Shown: in pieces, positions 7,867-17,138 of the stretch
Layout: every line of letters starts with the position of its first letter
Position numbering within the stretch: the first letter of the stretch is position 1
Source: Omnitrophica bacterium GWA2_41_15
GTDB taxonomy: Bacteria; Omnitrophota; Gorgyraeia; Gygaellales; UBA12090
Direction: 5' to 3'
NCBI GenBank assembly: GCA_919901925.1
Contig: CAKKQA010000094.1
Location: forward strand, 1 to 37,458
DNA: 37,458 bases
Made by a program: the position numbers and the translations under genes
Notes under the pieces: model-generated
What the model saw: only the letters and a program-made list of their open reading frames with translations
Database searches by the model: none
What the model was told of the DNA's origin: nothing

Positions 7867-8621
7867 CTTTTCTTTGTGCCTATACCGAACAAATACATCC
7901 CTAAACAATTAGGCCTGTTTACCCCCAAATATAAATAGTCAACGGCCCTGACGAAGAAACTTAATATACCCTGAAAAAATATCATAATGATATTTTTTAT
8001 TCTCAAGCGCGGTTTTATTTTACTGCTAAAAATATTTATCTCCTTAAAATCGCAAACCTGAAATATCTGCCTTAGCGATACCTCCGCTAACCCCGTTTCA
8101 TGGCCCAACACCAGATATCTGGAATATACTCCGCGGATACCCGCGATATTAGGGACCACGACTATTAGTTTTCCTTTGTCTTTCAAGGCATCGCGCAATA
8201 AATCAAACAACTCGATTAAATCGTATTTGGGAAAATGCTCTACCACATTAGAAGCATGGATGACATCGAACCGTTGGCGGTTATTTTTAAGGTATTCAGG
8301 CAAATCTGTTATCATTTCAGCACGGAAACCCATTTTTTTCGCGTTTTCCGCCTGAATAGGATTATATTCGACACCGCTGATATTCTTATAGCCATTTTGC
8401 CTCATAAAAACCATGAACATACCGAAGCCAAAGCCCACATCAAGTATTTCCGCGCAAGGGTCAGCCGGCAATAAGCTATTATAATTGTCTTCGTAAAATT
8501 CAAATAAAAACCTGTGCTTGCGATGAAATTGTCCGCAGGTTAAATTTAAATAAGGGCCGTTTATATCGACAGGCATCCTTCTATAAAGCTCGCATAAAAA
8601 TTGGTTCGCGTTTTTGTCCAT
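7863..8621 (-). CDS. Class I SAM-dependent methyltransferase
   Basis: This 252-residue protein has a Rossmann methyltransferase domain. Motif I is ILDVGFGFGMF, followed by an acidic residue in GVEYNP. The ASNVVEHF segment and GKLIVVVPN (post-motif region) are typical of the ubiquinone/menaquinone-like Methyltransf_11/23 group. The last 60 residues are basic and hydrophobic (IIMIFFQGILSFF), possibly a membrane-associating helix. In glycan loci such enzymes O- or N-methylate sugars or the non-reducing end of a chain, or serve as sequence-unknown accessory enzymes. The gene follows the widest intergenic gap of the window (50 bp), so it could start its own transcript. The substrate is unknown. 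Confidence 0.85.
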   Translation of the reverse strand: MDKNANQFLCELYRRMPVDINGPYLNLTCGQFHRKHRFLFEFYEDNYNSLLPADPCAEILDVGFGFGMFMVFMRQNGYKNISGVEYNPIQAENAKKMGFRAEMITDLPEYLKNNRQRFDVIHASNVVEHFPKYDLIELFDLLRDALKDKGKLIVVVPNIAGIRGVYSRYLVLGHETGLAEVSLRQIFQVCDFKEINIFSSKIKPRLRIKNIIMIFFQGILSFFVRAVDYLYLGVNRPNCLGMYLFGIGTKKS

Positions 8622-8652
8622 TTATATCCATTCTCCCACACTTACAACAAAA

Positions 8653-8663
8653 ATTATATTATA
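8653..8663 (-). promoter_or_regulatory. Weak candidate promoter (-10 like elements) in widest intergenic gap
   Basis: The 50-bp gap between the membrane glycosyltransferase and the methyltransferase contains two overlapping TATAAT matches on the minus strand (8663-8658 and 8658-8653). Neither has a good -35: the best 17-bp-spaced hexamer is TTTATT for the second match. The matches also lie in AT-rich sequence where such strings are common. An internal promoter for the second-sugar block is possible but poorly supported. Confidence 0.25.
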
Positions 8664-8671
8664 ACACCGTT

Positions 8672-10042
8672 TTATAATAAACGCCATGCGCATCTTATCA
8701 GCCCTAAAAATGAGCCGGAATACAGATAAAATATAAGATTGATGCCGATAATAGCCCCGATAGCCGTATACGCGAAGATTTTCCTCTTAAAGCCGTTGTA
8801 AATTGTAAAAATCCCTAAACTCGCTAAAACTATAAGCAAAGGCTCGAAATAATAACGGTGTCTGGGGTCTCCTCCGGTAATCACGACAATAATGGTAGTG
8901 TAAAGAAAAAAAGAAAGGAAAAACAAAATATTTATATTAAATTGCGGCCTTACGGCTTTAGCTATCCCGAAAAGGCTGAACATAAAAACGATTGAATACC
9001 ATACATTATATCTTCTAACGCAGGAACCGGTCACTAAGTCATAATCATTTACGAAAACATCCCATAAAACAGATATTTTCTTAATACACGCCCTGGGAAT
9101 TTGCCTATAGTTCTTAATCATAAAATCCACAGCAACTTTTTTTAAAAACTTGTCTTTCTCTACTTCGTTCATTTTGTCATATTGGCTTTTTTGCTCTGGA
9201 GTAAGCATGCGCTTCATATCTGTCTGCCCGCCTCCGTTAACAAACCGGTTATTTCCGGATATTAGCCCAAACCCGCCCTGGGTAGTCAGCGGGACAAACG
9301 CGCGGTGGACAAAGTAATTTCTTGCTGTCCACGGCAGGATAACTATGGCTATAGCCGCGAAAAAAACAGAAATTTCCTTTATAGCTGACGCGGGCGTTTG
9401 CCTATTTTTATAAATCAAGAAGGCTAATATCGCAGGGTACAACGCTAAAACAGCGCGCGTCAGGATAAGAATGCCGAATAAAATCCCAAGGATAAATTTA
9501 TCTTTTAGGCTGTGGGCCACGAAGGCCCTTTTTAGCATAAAGAGCGCGGTTAATAAAAATAAAACATTGAAAAGGTTTTCAGAAAGCAAAAAAGCCGGCC
9601 CCCCCTGGCTGCTGAAAATAATATAAGGCTTGTAAAAAGCGAGCCAGAAAGCCGAAAGCAATCCGACTTTATCATTAAACATGGCTTTCCCTATATAAAA
9701 AATTATAACGGGTAAGCAAGCGCTCATAACGCACTGGATGATCATTACGGCAAAATAATTTTTAAGGCCGAACAATAAGTATATCAATGCCAAAAATACA
9801 GGGTAAAGAGGCGCGTGATAAGAAGTATGCAGGCCTGTCATATGGTTAACGAAGCCCTTGCCCGCTAATATATCAGTAGCATAGTTGTCGTAATCAGCCG
9901 CGTCCGCCGAAGGCCTCATATACTCTCCCGGCAAATTTAAAACTACTGATACACGCAGGGCTAAAGCAGCAAGAAAAATCAGAAACAGTATTTTCTTTTC
10001 GTTATTCGCAATCATCAATCCAATGTTTTTCATATTCGGCAT
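8672..10042 (-). CDS. GT-C membrane glycosyltransferase (PMT/ArnT-like, GT39/GT83 type)
   Basis: This polytopic inner-membrane protein of about 456 residues is of the dolichyl-phosphate-mannose/ArnT type, using polyprenyl-phosphate sugars. The first periplasmic loop after the first membrane helix carries SADAADYDNYA with the expected acidic residues, then HAPLYPVFLALIY, a common signature of this family. Many hydrophobic segments follow, plus a soluble loop near residues 270-305. The ATG at 10042 is taken rather than an upstream TTG at 10048; another in-frame ATG lies at 10033. No strong ribosome site distinguishes them. It sits just downstream of a GT4 gene and could add a sugar on the outer face of the membrane. 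The sugar is unknown. Confidence 0.82.
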   Translation of the reverse strand: MPNMKNIGLMIANNEKKILFLIFLAALALRVSVVLNLPGEYMRPSADAADYDNYATDILAGKGFVNHMTGLHTSYHAPLYPVFLALIYLLFGLKNYFAVMIIQCVMSACLPVIIFYIGKAMFNDKVGLLSAFWLAFYKPYIIFSSQGGPAFLLSENLFNVLFLLTALFMLKRAFVAHSLKDKFILGILFGILILTRAVLALYPAILAFLIYKNRQTPASAIKEISVFFAAIAIVILPWTARNYFVHRAFVPLTTQGGFGLISGNNRFVNGGGQTDMKRMLTPEQKSQYDKMNEVEKDKFLKKVAVDFMIKNYRQIPRACIKKISVLWDVFVNDYDLVTGSCVRRYNVWYSIVFMFSLFGIAKAVRPQFNINILFFLSFFLYTTIIVVITGGDPRHRYYFEPLLIVLASLGIFTIYNGFKRKIFAYTAIGAIIGINLIFYLYSGSFLGLIRCAWRLL

Positions 10043-10051
10043 TAGCAATAA

Positions 10052-11167
10052 CTACTTAAATAAATACAGCGCGGACAATTTTTCAATATAGCCTTGCGGC
10101 GAAAAACGCTTTTTAATCTTCTCCCTGGCGTTCACTCCTAAACTTGCGGCTTTTTCCCTGTCTTTTAATACCTCAATGAGCTTTTCCGCTAACGCCTTAC
10201 AGTCGCCCGGAGGGAATAATAAGCCGTCTTTATTATCTTCTATAATTTCTAAAACCCCTTCTGTCCCCGAGGCAATTGCGGGCAGGCCCAAATACATAGC
10301 TTCTAAAAGAGATATACCCAGCCCTTCGCTAAGCGATGGCAGGACAAAGGCATCTAAAGCCCGAAGTATCTGCGGCACGTCACGACGTTCGCCCAGAAAA
10401 TGGACTTTTTCCAAAAAGTTATTCTCTTGGGCAAATTTCTCTAGCCGGTGCTGGAAGCCGTTATTGTCGCGGCCTATTATATACAATCTTGCCTCAGGAA
10501 ATGTCTTTAGGACATCCCTGAAAGCTTCTAATAGGATATGCTGACCTTTCCAAGGGGCAAGATTGGAAACAGCGCCTATAAGAAAATCCGAACCCGGAAA
10601 ATTCAATTTACTGCGGATAAGGTCTTTATCCGTATCGTAAACACTGTCAAACCTCTCAAAATCCACCGCGTTATAAATCACGGATATTTTGTCCGCGCGG
10701 ATGCGCGAGTATTTCAAAAGATACTCTCTGACCGCGCATGATACGGCAATAATTTTCGTAGTAAAGAAAGAAAGCGTGAAATCAATGCAATAATGATACC
10801 ATTTCTTCAAATTAGAGTGCGTGCCGTGCTCTGTGACTATTACCACAGGCACCCCCGCGAAAAAAGCGGCGATCCTTCCGAAATAGCCGGGGTAAAAAAG
10901 GTTCGCATGCAAAACATCGGGCCTCTCTCTCTTAAATATTTTTATTAACTCCAAAACAATGCCTATGTTATATAAGCTCGATTTTTTATTCAGCAATTTT
11001 ACGGGTATGCCGTTTTTTTCTACTTCTTCCGCCAGCCTGCCCTTTTTACCGATACAATAAACAAGCGGTTTGAATTTGCCGTAATCCAGATACTTCAAGG
11101 TAGTCACAAGCAGCTGTTCTGCCCCGCCGATATTCAGGTTTTCATACAGATACAATACCCTAATCAT
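10052..11167 (-). CDS. GT4-family glycosyltransferase
   Basis: This retaining GT-B glycosyltransferase of about 371 residues starts MIRVLYLYENLNIGGAE, the usual GT4 N-terminus with the GGAE loop. The C-terminal domain contains LAPWKGQHILLEA and the donor-binding EX7E motif in SEGLGISLLEA, ending with KKRFSPQGYIEKL. The ATG at 11167 is chosen over an in-frame GTG at 11179 because the protein then starts at the first beta strand and overlaps the previous stop by only 8 bp. It is cytoplasmic and uses a nucleotide sugar. The donor sugar cannot be told. It follows a GT-B-like gene, so the two probably act in consecutive assembly steps. Confidence 0.88.
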   Translation of the reverse strand: MIRVLYLYENLNIGGAEQLLVTTLKYLDYGKFKPLVYCIGKKGRLAEEVEKNGIPVKLLNKKSSLYNIGIVLELIKIFKRERPDVLHANLFYPGYFGRIAAFFAGVPVVIVTEHGTHSNLKKWYHYCIDFTLSFFTTKIIAVSCAVREYLLKYSRIRADKISVIYNAVDFERFDSVYDTDKDLIRSKLNFPGSDFLIGAVSNLAPWKGQHILLEAFRDVLKTFPEARLYIIGRDNNGFQHRLEKFAQENNFLEKVHFLGERRDVPQILRALDAFVLPSLSEGLGISLLEAMYLGLPAIASGTEGVLEIIEDNKDGLLFPPGDCKALAEKLIEVLKDREKAASLGVNAREKIKKRFSPQGYIEKLSALYLFK

Positions 11168-13034
11168 TTTTCCCGACACGACTAATCTGACCCTGCGATA
11201 AACGCTCTATAACATCCTTGGCCCTTAGAGAGGCATTGCCGTCTAACTTATAGGCATGCTCATGGATATAATCCTCCCTGTTTTTTCTTAAATTCAGCTG
11301 CGCCTCCTTATCGTATAAAGCCATACGGATATAACCCTCCAAATCCGACAGGTTCTTAACAGAAAACGCTGTCCCGTAAGATTTTAAATTCCAACAATCC
11401 TGCCCCATAAATTTCGAACTCTCTTCTAAGAATATCACGTTCTTATTTAATAAAATGGCTTCATAGCCGGCCGCGGAAAGATATGTGATCACCAAGTCCG
11501 AGCGGCTTAATAAATCAACCATTTCAATATCCCTTATCAGGGCAAATTCGCTTAATTGAGCCTCGACGGCTGATCTTCGATAGCTGGCGTAATCTTTTTC
11601 AAAAGGGTGTAATTTAACTACTAAATAAACGTCGTCCATTTTCCTTACGGCCTGAAAAACAGCATTTATCTGCTCCTGTTTCTCCTCTCTCATAATCTCA
11701 AGCGGCGCAGGGAAAAGGTCGTGGCCGGTAGCAAAAACCACGAGTTTTTTATTCCGGGGATACCTTAAAGATTGTGAAAAATTATTTTCCTGGCAGCCTT
11801 CAAACCTGGTTAAGCCGGTAATCCAGATTTTCTCCGGATAAGGAAAAAATTTTAAAAGCCGGCCTTTCCAATAATTGCCGTTTACTAAGATCGCGTCCGC
11901 GATAATCCGCCCGTATTTCGAAAAATCGTCAGTATGAATATTCTGTATGGCCACGACCGGGACAGAAAAACCTTTAGCGGTTAAGGCGATTAACGGGTAA
12001 TAATTACATATCACCACCGCCTTTGGGCGAAAGGCGGCCATTATCTTATTTAATATCTCGACTTCCCTCATCATCTCGGGAAAGACTTCTCTGATCAATT
12101 TCTTAAGGATCTCACGCAGCAATTGAATAGGGCAAGGCAGGTCAGAAAATAATTTTTCATTTAAAAAACCCTCAATCGAGAAAACGCTCTCTATTCTATT
12201 TAGAAAAGGAAAATATCCGGCCGGATAAGGATTATAAATTTTACATCCGTAAAAGTTAGTAAAAATTATTTTATTCTTTTTAAGTATTTTATCCGACCCG
12301 TAAGCATGCATATTAACCACTATCCGCTGGCGCTCATTATATTTTTTGATCACCGGCAGCATAGAATTTAAATACCTTTTTAACGGAACGCAGAACATCA
12401 CGCCGCCGGAGCCTATTAGCTTTTTAAACTTACTCCGATTTAAAGAAAAGTAATAAAGGCTGGCCAGAAATCTTTTGATGCGCCGTAAAAAAAGCAGGCA
12501 CCTTTCAGCCGTTTGCGCGAAACAAGGCTTTCTATCATTGGAGAATTTGGTAAAGTTTACTCCCTTTTTAACGCATAAAGATTCAAATATCTTCTCCTGT
12601 TCGGTTTCGCCGCCTGCAACATATACCGACTTCGGCAATTCACAACCAAGAATTAAATTTGCCAAATACTGGCGATAGATTAAAGGTATTAATGCGGACT
12701 GGAGATGATCACTGCATAAATCCCATAAGGGAACGCCTTTAAATGAAGTCATATCCCTTAAATTAGCGCTTCCTTCAAATTCAATGCCGGCTAAATTATG
12801 AATTAAATCTATAGCCTGCTGCCTGAAATCATCATATTTCTGTTGCATAAGGCGATGGTAAAACCGGAAATCGCGAAAGGCATATTTATTTCTTACCGAC
12901 GCGCCTATCGATTCCGCAGGGAATATAGTAATAATTAACGGATTACCTCCTTCCGAGGAAAGCTGATTGCATACCTTCAGGGCTAATGGAAGTTGAAAAC
13001 TGCGCGATACTATAATAAGATTATCGTACTTCAT
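11160..13034 (-). CDS. Large GT-B-like protein, candidate nonulosonic-acid transferase
   Basis: This 624-residue protein has a poorly conserved N-terminal half. The C-terminal half, from about residue 420, looks like a GT-B sugar-donor domain of the CDP-glycerol/capsule polysaccharide transferase superfamily. It has VVFATGHDLFP, then VYLVVKLHPFEKDY (a KxHP motif), and DLLSRSDLVITYLSAAGYEAILL, a typical second-domain segment. Comparable C-terminal layouts occur in sialyl/Kdo-type transferases and in motility-associated glycosylation proteins. With CMP-legionaminate genes in the same operon it is the best candidate here for the transferase that uses that donor. This is inference from fold and context. 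The N-terminal half shows no recognised motif or signal peptide. Confidence 0.7.
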   Translation of the reverse strand: MKYDNLIIVSRSFQLPLALKVCNQLSSEGGNPLIITIFPAESIGASVRNKYAFRDFRFYHRLMQQKYDDFRQQAIDLIHNLAGIEFEGSANLRDMTSFKGVPLWDLCSDHLQSALIPLIYRQYLANLILGCELPKSVYVAGGETEQEKIFESLCVKKGVNFTKFSNDRKPCFAQTAERCLLFLRRIKRFLASLYYFSLNRSKFKKLIGSGGVMFCVPLKRYLNSMLPVIKKYNERQRIVVNMHAYGSDKILKKNKIIFTNFYGCKIYNPYPAGYFPFLNRIESVFSIEGFLNEKLFSDLPCPIQLLREILKKLIREVFPEMMREVEILNKIMAAFRPKAVVICNYYPLIALTAKGFSVPVVAIQNIHTDDFSKYGRIIADAILVNGNYWKGRLLKFFPYPEKIWITGLTRFEGCQENNFSQSLRYPRNKKLVVFATGHDLFPAPLEIMREEKQEQINAVFQAVRKMDDVYLVVKLHPFEKDYASYRRSAVEAQLSEFALIRDIEMVDLLSRSDLVITYLSAAGYEAILLNKNVIFLEESSKFMGQDCWNLKSYGTAFSVKNLSDLEGYIRMALYDKEAQLNLRKNREDYIHEHAYKLDGNASLRAKDVIERLSQGQISRVGKND

Positions 13035-15039
13035 TGATTAATGTCCATTTAGGCCAGAAATCCTGCGTAAAACCATCGCGATACATAACCTGTAAAGAAA
13101 GGTCGCCGGATTTATTCGCGTGGGTATAATTATTTATTTTTTCCTTAACATTTTTATCGAACTCTGCCATGTATTCATACTTGCCGGAAAAATCCTCAAG
13201 CAGCCTGCCCGATTTCTCTATCCAATCGGGGATATTGTAATCCAAAGATATCCGCGTTTGGCCCATTATCACGTTGGGATCTTTAAAAATATGCTGAATC
13301 CCGCGCGTAGATAAAAATAGCTCCATACTCTTAAGCAAAGCCTCGGCCTTGCCGCCGGTTAAACGCTCGCCTAATAATGTTTCGGCTTCGCAAATAGCCA
13401 GCTTGAGCACTGATTTAAAGCTTCCTGATAAAGCAAGATATTTGTATTTTCTCACTAAATTATCCCCCAGCTTCCCATTGCAAAGGGCCTGGAAATTTTC
13501 AGGCTTGGCAAGAAAATCCAACAAGGCCTGGCGGCTGGCAAAAAGCTCTTCCTCTGTTTCCCGCATAAACTCCTTAAAATACCCGTTTAAATCAGGGAAT
13601 CTTTCCAAACGGCTGTGAATGCCAAAAATCCAGCGGGCGATGTCTACGCCGTATTCAACTAACAGCCTCTTTAACGGGATAAGCTCCATAGCGGCAGAAA
13701 AAACAGTAGTTGTAAAAAATAACCCCCTTACCATTAAATAATCATCAAAGGACATCTTGTTAGTCGCCACTATGACTTCTTCGGTATCAAAAATCTTTTC
13801 TCCGCGCAGGACGCTAAATTGCCTAGGAACAATCCTGTGGCGGATTAAATAACCGTATTTTTTTGCGACTTCTTCCGAAAAAAGCGGCGTGCCTTTTAAG
13901 TTCATCAGAGTAAAAATCACTATATCCTGGACCCCGGAATTTATTACCGCTTTCAAAGTCTCTAAAAATGTCTCCCTGGTTTCTTCGGGCAGGCAGACAA
14001 TGAGTTCCGTTGATGATATCTCGCCGGTCATTTCTAAAACATCGCGCTGGAATTTTACAAAGTCATCGAAAGGGATGTTTTTTCTGTTGATGACTTTCAA
14101 AACCTGCGCCGTCAATGTCTGCAGGGAAAGCGTAGGCGGAAATTTCAGTATATTCAACATCTTGAGTATCTTCTGAGGGATCTTCGCGGTATTAAAATTA
14201 AGGTGCCTTGGCCAATCATATTTCTCCTGCATTTCGCGGATGATCCGCGCAATCTGGAAATCTTCCTGAAAAAGGCCCATATTGGTATTCGCCAAATACA
14301 AAACCACCTCATGGCGGCCGGAAAAACGCTTAGCCAAGTATTCTATATCCTTGCGGAAAAACTCCGGAGAAAGGAATGCCACCTTTGAATAGTACTCATC
14401 CGAGGCATGGCAATAGGCGCAGGCAAAAGGGCAGCCGCGCTGGGTCTGCAGAAAAGGATGAAAGCCATCGTCAAGAAGGCTGTCAAATGTGCCGTCGGCA
14501 TAAATAGCCCCAAAAACATCTAAAGTCGGCAAACTGGGGAATCCAGATTCAGGGTAAAATAATTTTTTATTTTTCCGGTCATAAGCGTAGGCGCCTAACG
14601 GAGGCCTGGCGCGCAGTCCTTCGTTATCTTCTCCGGCAAGCCTGCGTTTTACTATTTCGCTGAAAGGTATCTCGCCGTCATAAGCCACGCATAAATCAAC
14701 AAACGGGTTATCCTGAAAAAACCTCACCCTGCTATTTTCTGTATTATCTAAGTTCGGGCCCCCGGCAACCACCAGACACTTCGGGTTACGCTTTTTTATC
14801 ATCTCGGCCAGATGTAAATTTAAGACGCTATTCCAGCAATACTGGGCTATGCCTAAAATATCAGGCTGCCAGGAATCAAAAACATCCAGCGCCTTATTAG
14901 GATCTTTAAAAATCTTTATCTCTAAAGGATCTTTGACTGTTTTGCGCAAATAACGCGCGATAAAACCCAGGCCCAAGGGGACGGTATTGTTATGCACGCC
15001 TGCGGTCATATGGTTTAAATCTGCCAGGGCTATCTTCAT
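13021..15039 (-). CDS. B12-binding-domain radical SAM protein (672 residues)
   Basis: The N-terminal cobalamin-binding-like domain (about 1-140) contains FDSWQPDILGIAQY and VVAGGPN. The radical SAM core carries the iron-sulfur motif RGCPFACAYC with Cys203, Cys207 and Cys210. Family members cleave S-adenosylmethionine to start radical chemistry, and many with this layout methylate unactivated carbons or rearrange substrates. A long C-terminal part of about 250 residues after the barrel is unlike the shorter ones nearby and has no motif I recognise. The gene lies 6 bp after another B12-radical SAM gene, so the two are clearly co-expressed. The substrate is unknown; glycan or lipid-carrier modification is a guess from context. 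Confidence 0.85.
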   Translation of the reverse strand: MKIALADLNHMTAGVHNNTVPLGLGFIARYLRKTVKDPLEIKIFKDPNKALDVFDSWQPDILGIAQYCWNSVLNLHLAEMIKKRNPKCLVVAGGPNLDNTENSRVRFFQDNPFVDLCVAYDGEIPFSEIVKRRLAGEDNEGLRARPPLGAYAYDRKNKKLFYPESGFPSLPTLDVFGAIYADGTFDSLLDDGFHPFLQTQRGCPFACAYCHASDEYYSKVAFLSPEFFRKDIEYLAKRFSGRHEVVLYLANTNMGLFQEDFQIARIIREMQEKYDWPRHLNFNTAKIPQKILKMLNILKFPPTLSLQTLTAQVLKVINRKNIPFDDFVKFQRDVLEMTGEISSTELIVCLPEETRETFLETLKAVINSGVQDIVIFTLMNLKGTPLFSEEVAKKYGYLIRHRIVPRQFSVLRGEKIFDTEEVIVATNKMSFDDYLMVRGLFFTTTVFSAAMELIPLKRLLVEYGVDIARWIFGIHSRLERFPDLNGYFKEFMRETEEELFASRQALLDFLAKPENFQALCNGKLGDNLVRKYKYLALSGSFKSVLKLAICEAETLLGERLTGGKAEALLKSMELFLSTRGIQHIFKDPNVIMGQTRISLDYNIPDWIEKSGRLLEDFSGKYEYMAEFDKNVKEKINNYTHANKSGDLSLQVMYRDGFTQDFWPKWTLINEVR

Positions 15040-15045
15040 ATTTTT

Positions 15046-16434
15046 TTAGGTTTGGCGAAAACCCCTGAAATCAGCGTCTCTTTTTAAATATAAATCCTGC
15101 GCCTGTTTAATGAAGCAGGCGGTTTTTTTCTGAAAATAATTTTCAAATAATTTCCTGTTTGCTTCCAATAGGCTGCCGTGAAATTCCTCGTCAGACATAT
15201 CTGTAAAATTAACGCTTAATAAATCGGAGTTAGAGTGTTTGTTCTCATAAAAATCCTGGGCGCCGGCAAGCATCCCTTTTTCCTTGGCATAATAATAAAG
15301 AGGCGACCCCGGATACGGGGTTACCGGACGGATAGTGCGCATCTGCGCGCCATCATCATATTTTAATAAGAATTCCACGCCTTTTTTTAAGGTTTCTTTG
15401 CTGTCGCCGAGATTGCCGAAGATAATATTAAAGCCCGGGCTGATACCGGCTTTTAGCGTCTCTTCAATACCTTTAATAATCTGTTCCACGGTCAAAGACT
15501 TTTTCATGTTCTTAAGGACATCGTTGTCCATAGCTTCTATCCCGTAGTTGATAAAGACACACCCTGCCCTGCGCATCAGTTTTAACACATCGGCGCAGGC
15601 AAAATTAAGCCTGCCGTTACAATCCCATTTAATATTCAAACCGCTTTTTAAAAAACTTTCGCATAAAGATGCCGCCCGCTCCTTAGATACCATCAACAAT
15701 TCATCCGCGAATGCAATATAATTTATCCCGTATCCTTCTTTTAGTAATTTAATTTCATCTATAACGCTTTCATTGCTGCGCAGCCTTACCTGCGTATCCA
15801 TATGATAACAAAAAGCACAGGTATAAGGGCAGCCCCTGCTGGATAAAAGAGGCATTACAAAATCAGTATTTTTAACATGGGGCATCCTTAAAAGCCGGTA
15901 GTAATCTATTGGGAATAAATGGTAGGCGGGAAAAGGTATCGCATCTATATCTTTTAATAACGGGCGCTTATCGTTTATATGGATATCCCCATTTTGCGCG
16001 AAGGCGATGCCCTTCACTTCTTTTAGCGGCGAGTTATTAGAAAGCGCGCCCAATAACTCAACAACAGTCTCCTCTCCTTCGCCGATCACCGCGGCATCCG
16101 CGCCTGTTTTCCTTAAGAAAAACTCCGGCTCCGGAGACGGCCCATGGCCGCCAATGATATAAAACGGCCTATGCCGGGCATTATTTATCGCCTCCGAAAG
16201 CTTGAGTAATTTACGGTATTGATAATAGCCGGCTATCACGCCAACGCCGACAACATCAAAGCGTTTTTCATCAAGATACTGGGTGAGATGTTCATCCGGA
16301 AAATGAAATTTATCCTGGTTGTAGATCTCAACCGTATGGCCATGCTTTAAAAGCGCCGAAGCGATATATGAGGCGCCCTGCGGGAACCAATGAATATAAG
16401 AATCATTATCGTAAATTACCAGCAATACCTTCAT
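15046..16434 (-). CDS. B12-binding-domain radical SAM protein (462 residues)
   Basis: It has the standard two-domain plan. A B12-binding-like Rossmann domain (1-130) includes FDVVGVGVIAGYY and IIGGHGPSPEPE. A radical SAM core follows with RGCPYTCAFC (Cys202, Cys206, Cys209). INYIAFADELLMV and GCVFINYGIEAMD match the SAM-binding strands of the family. It starts at an ATGA overlap with the CMP-legionaminate synthetase gene, tying it to the legionaminate block. A DxHxxG cobalamin-lower-ligand motif is not evident, so whether cobalamin is actually bound is open. The reaction is unknown. Confidence 0.87.
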   Translation of the reverse strand: MKVLLVIYDNDSYIHWFPQGASYIASALLKHGHTVEIYNQDKFHFPDEHLTQYLDEKRFDVVGVGVIAGYYQYRKLLKLSEAINNARHRPFYIIGGHGPSPEPEFFLRKTGADAAVIGEGEETVVELLGALSNNSPLKEVKGIAFAQNGDIHINDKRPLLKDIDAIPFPAYHLFPIDYYRLLRMPHVKNTDFVMPLLSSRGCPYTCAFCYHMDTQVRLRSNESVIDEIKLLKEGYGINYIAFADELLMVSKERAASLCESFLKSGLNIKWDCNGRLNFACADVLKLMRRAGCVFINYGIEAMDNDVLKNMKKSLTVEQIIKGIEETLKAGISPGFNIIFGNLGDSKETLKKGVEFLLKYDDGAQMRTIRPVTPYPGSPLYYYAKEKGMLAGAQDFYENKHSNSDLLSVNFTDMSDEEFHGSLLEANRKLFENYFQKKTACFIKQAQDLYLKRDADFRGFRQT

Positions 16435-17138
16435 CTTTTCCGCGCCTTCCGCATCAATAACTCTGCCAGCTTAAAATCCAGATAATCATCAATATCGACA
16501 GACCTCTCTTTAGGCATGATATATATCTTGCTTCCTCCAAGGATTACTTTTCTTTTGCGCGTTAAAACTTCCGTTTTCCAGGCATAAATGGAGGAATTTA
16601 AGTCAAAAACTGAAGGGGCATCCTGGCGATTATTGAAGTTTCCTTTTTTCACCAGTTTCACCCGGCTGTTTCGCCCTATCTCAACCATATTAAAATACGG
16701 GTTGCGCTGCGCCGGCGTAACCGAAAAAACATTCTCTGTGCCGGCTGTAAATAAAAGCTCTATGCATTTATCTATGTCGCCTATATTTCTTAAAGGGGCA
16801 TTGGCATGTAACAGCACAATCGCGTCAAAAACAGCGCCTTCTTTCTCTTTCAGGGCAGCGATAGCATGCAGAAGAGCGTCAATAACACTGCTTTTATCCG
16901 TCGATATCGGCTTAGGCCTTAAGAAAGGCGCTTCTGCCCCGGCCCTAACGGCAATTTTAGCAATACGCGGATCATCCGTTGAAACCACAACCCTGTCTAC
17001 ATACCTGGACTTCCTTGCCTGCTCTATGCTATAAACCATAAGCGGCCTGCCCAAAAGCATCTTTATATTTTTGCCGGGTAAGCCTTTAGAGCCGCTGCGG
17101 CAGGGAATTACGCAGAGAATTTTCTTTTCTTTAAACAT
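16431..17138 (-). CDS. legF: CMP-legionaminate synthetase (acylneuraminate cytidylyltransferase family)
   Basis: This 235-residue cytidylyltransferase activates a nonulosonic acid with CTP to CMP-sugar. The N-terminal signature IPCRSGSKGLPGKNIK, the VVSTDDPRIAKIA strand and LHANAPLR are diagnostic of the NeuA/LegF/PseF family. The end shows the usual VDIDDYLDFKLAE segment. Assignment to legionaminate rather than sialate or pseudaminate rests on context: legB/C/H/I/G- and ptmE-like genes lie in the same operon, and the gene follows ptmA- and ptmF-like genes as in flagellin-glycosylation loci. It overlaps the oxidoreductase gene by 31 bp at the 5' end and the next radical SAM gene by 4 bp. Confidence 0.85.
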   Translation of the reverse strand: MFKEKKILCVIPCRSGSKGLPGKNIKMLLGRPLMVYSIEQARKSRYVDRVVVSTDDPRIAKIAVRAGAEAPFLRPKPISTDKSSVIDALLHAIAALKEKEGAVFDAIVLLHANAPLRNIGDIDKCIELLFTAGTENVFSVTPAQRNPYFNMVEIGRNSRVKLVKKGNFNNRQDAPSVFDLNSSIYAWKTEVLTRKRKVILGGSKIYIMPKERSVDIDDYLDFKLAELLMRKARKR

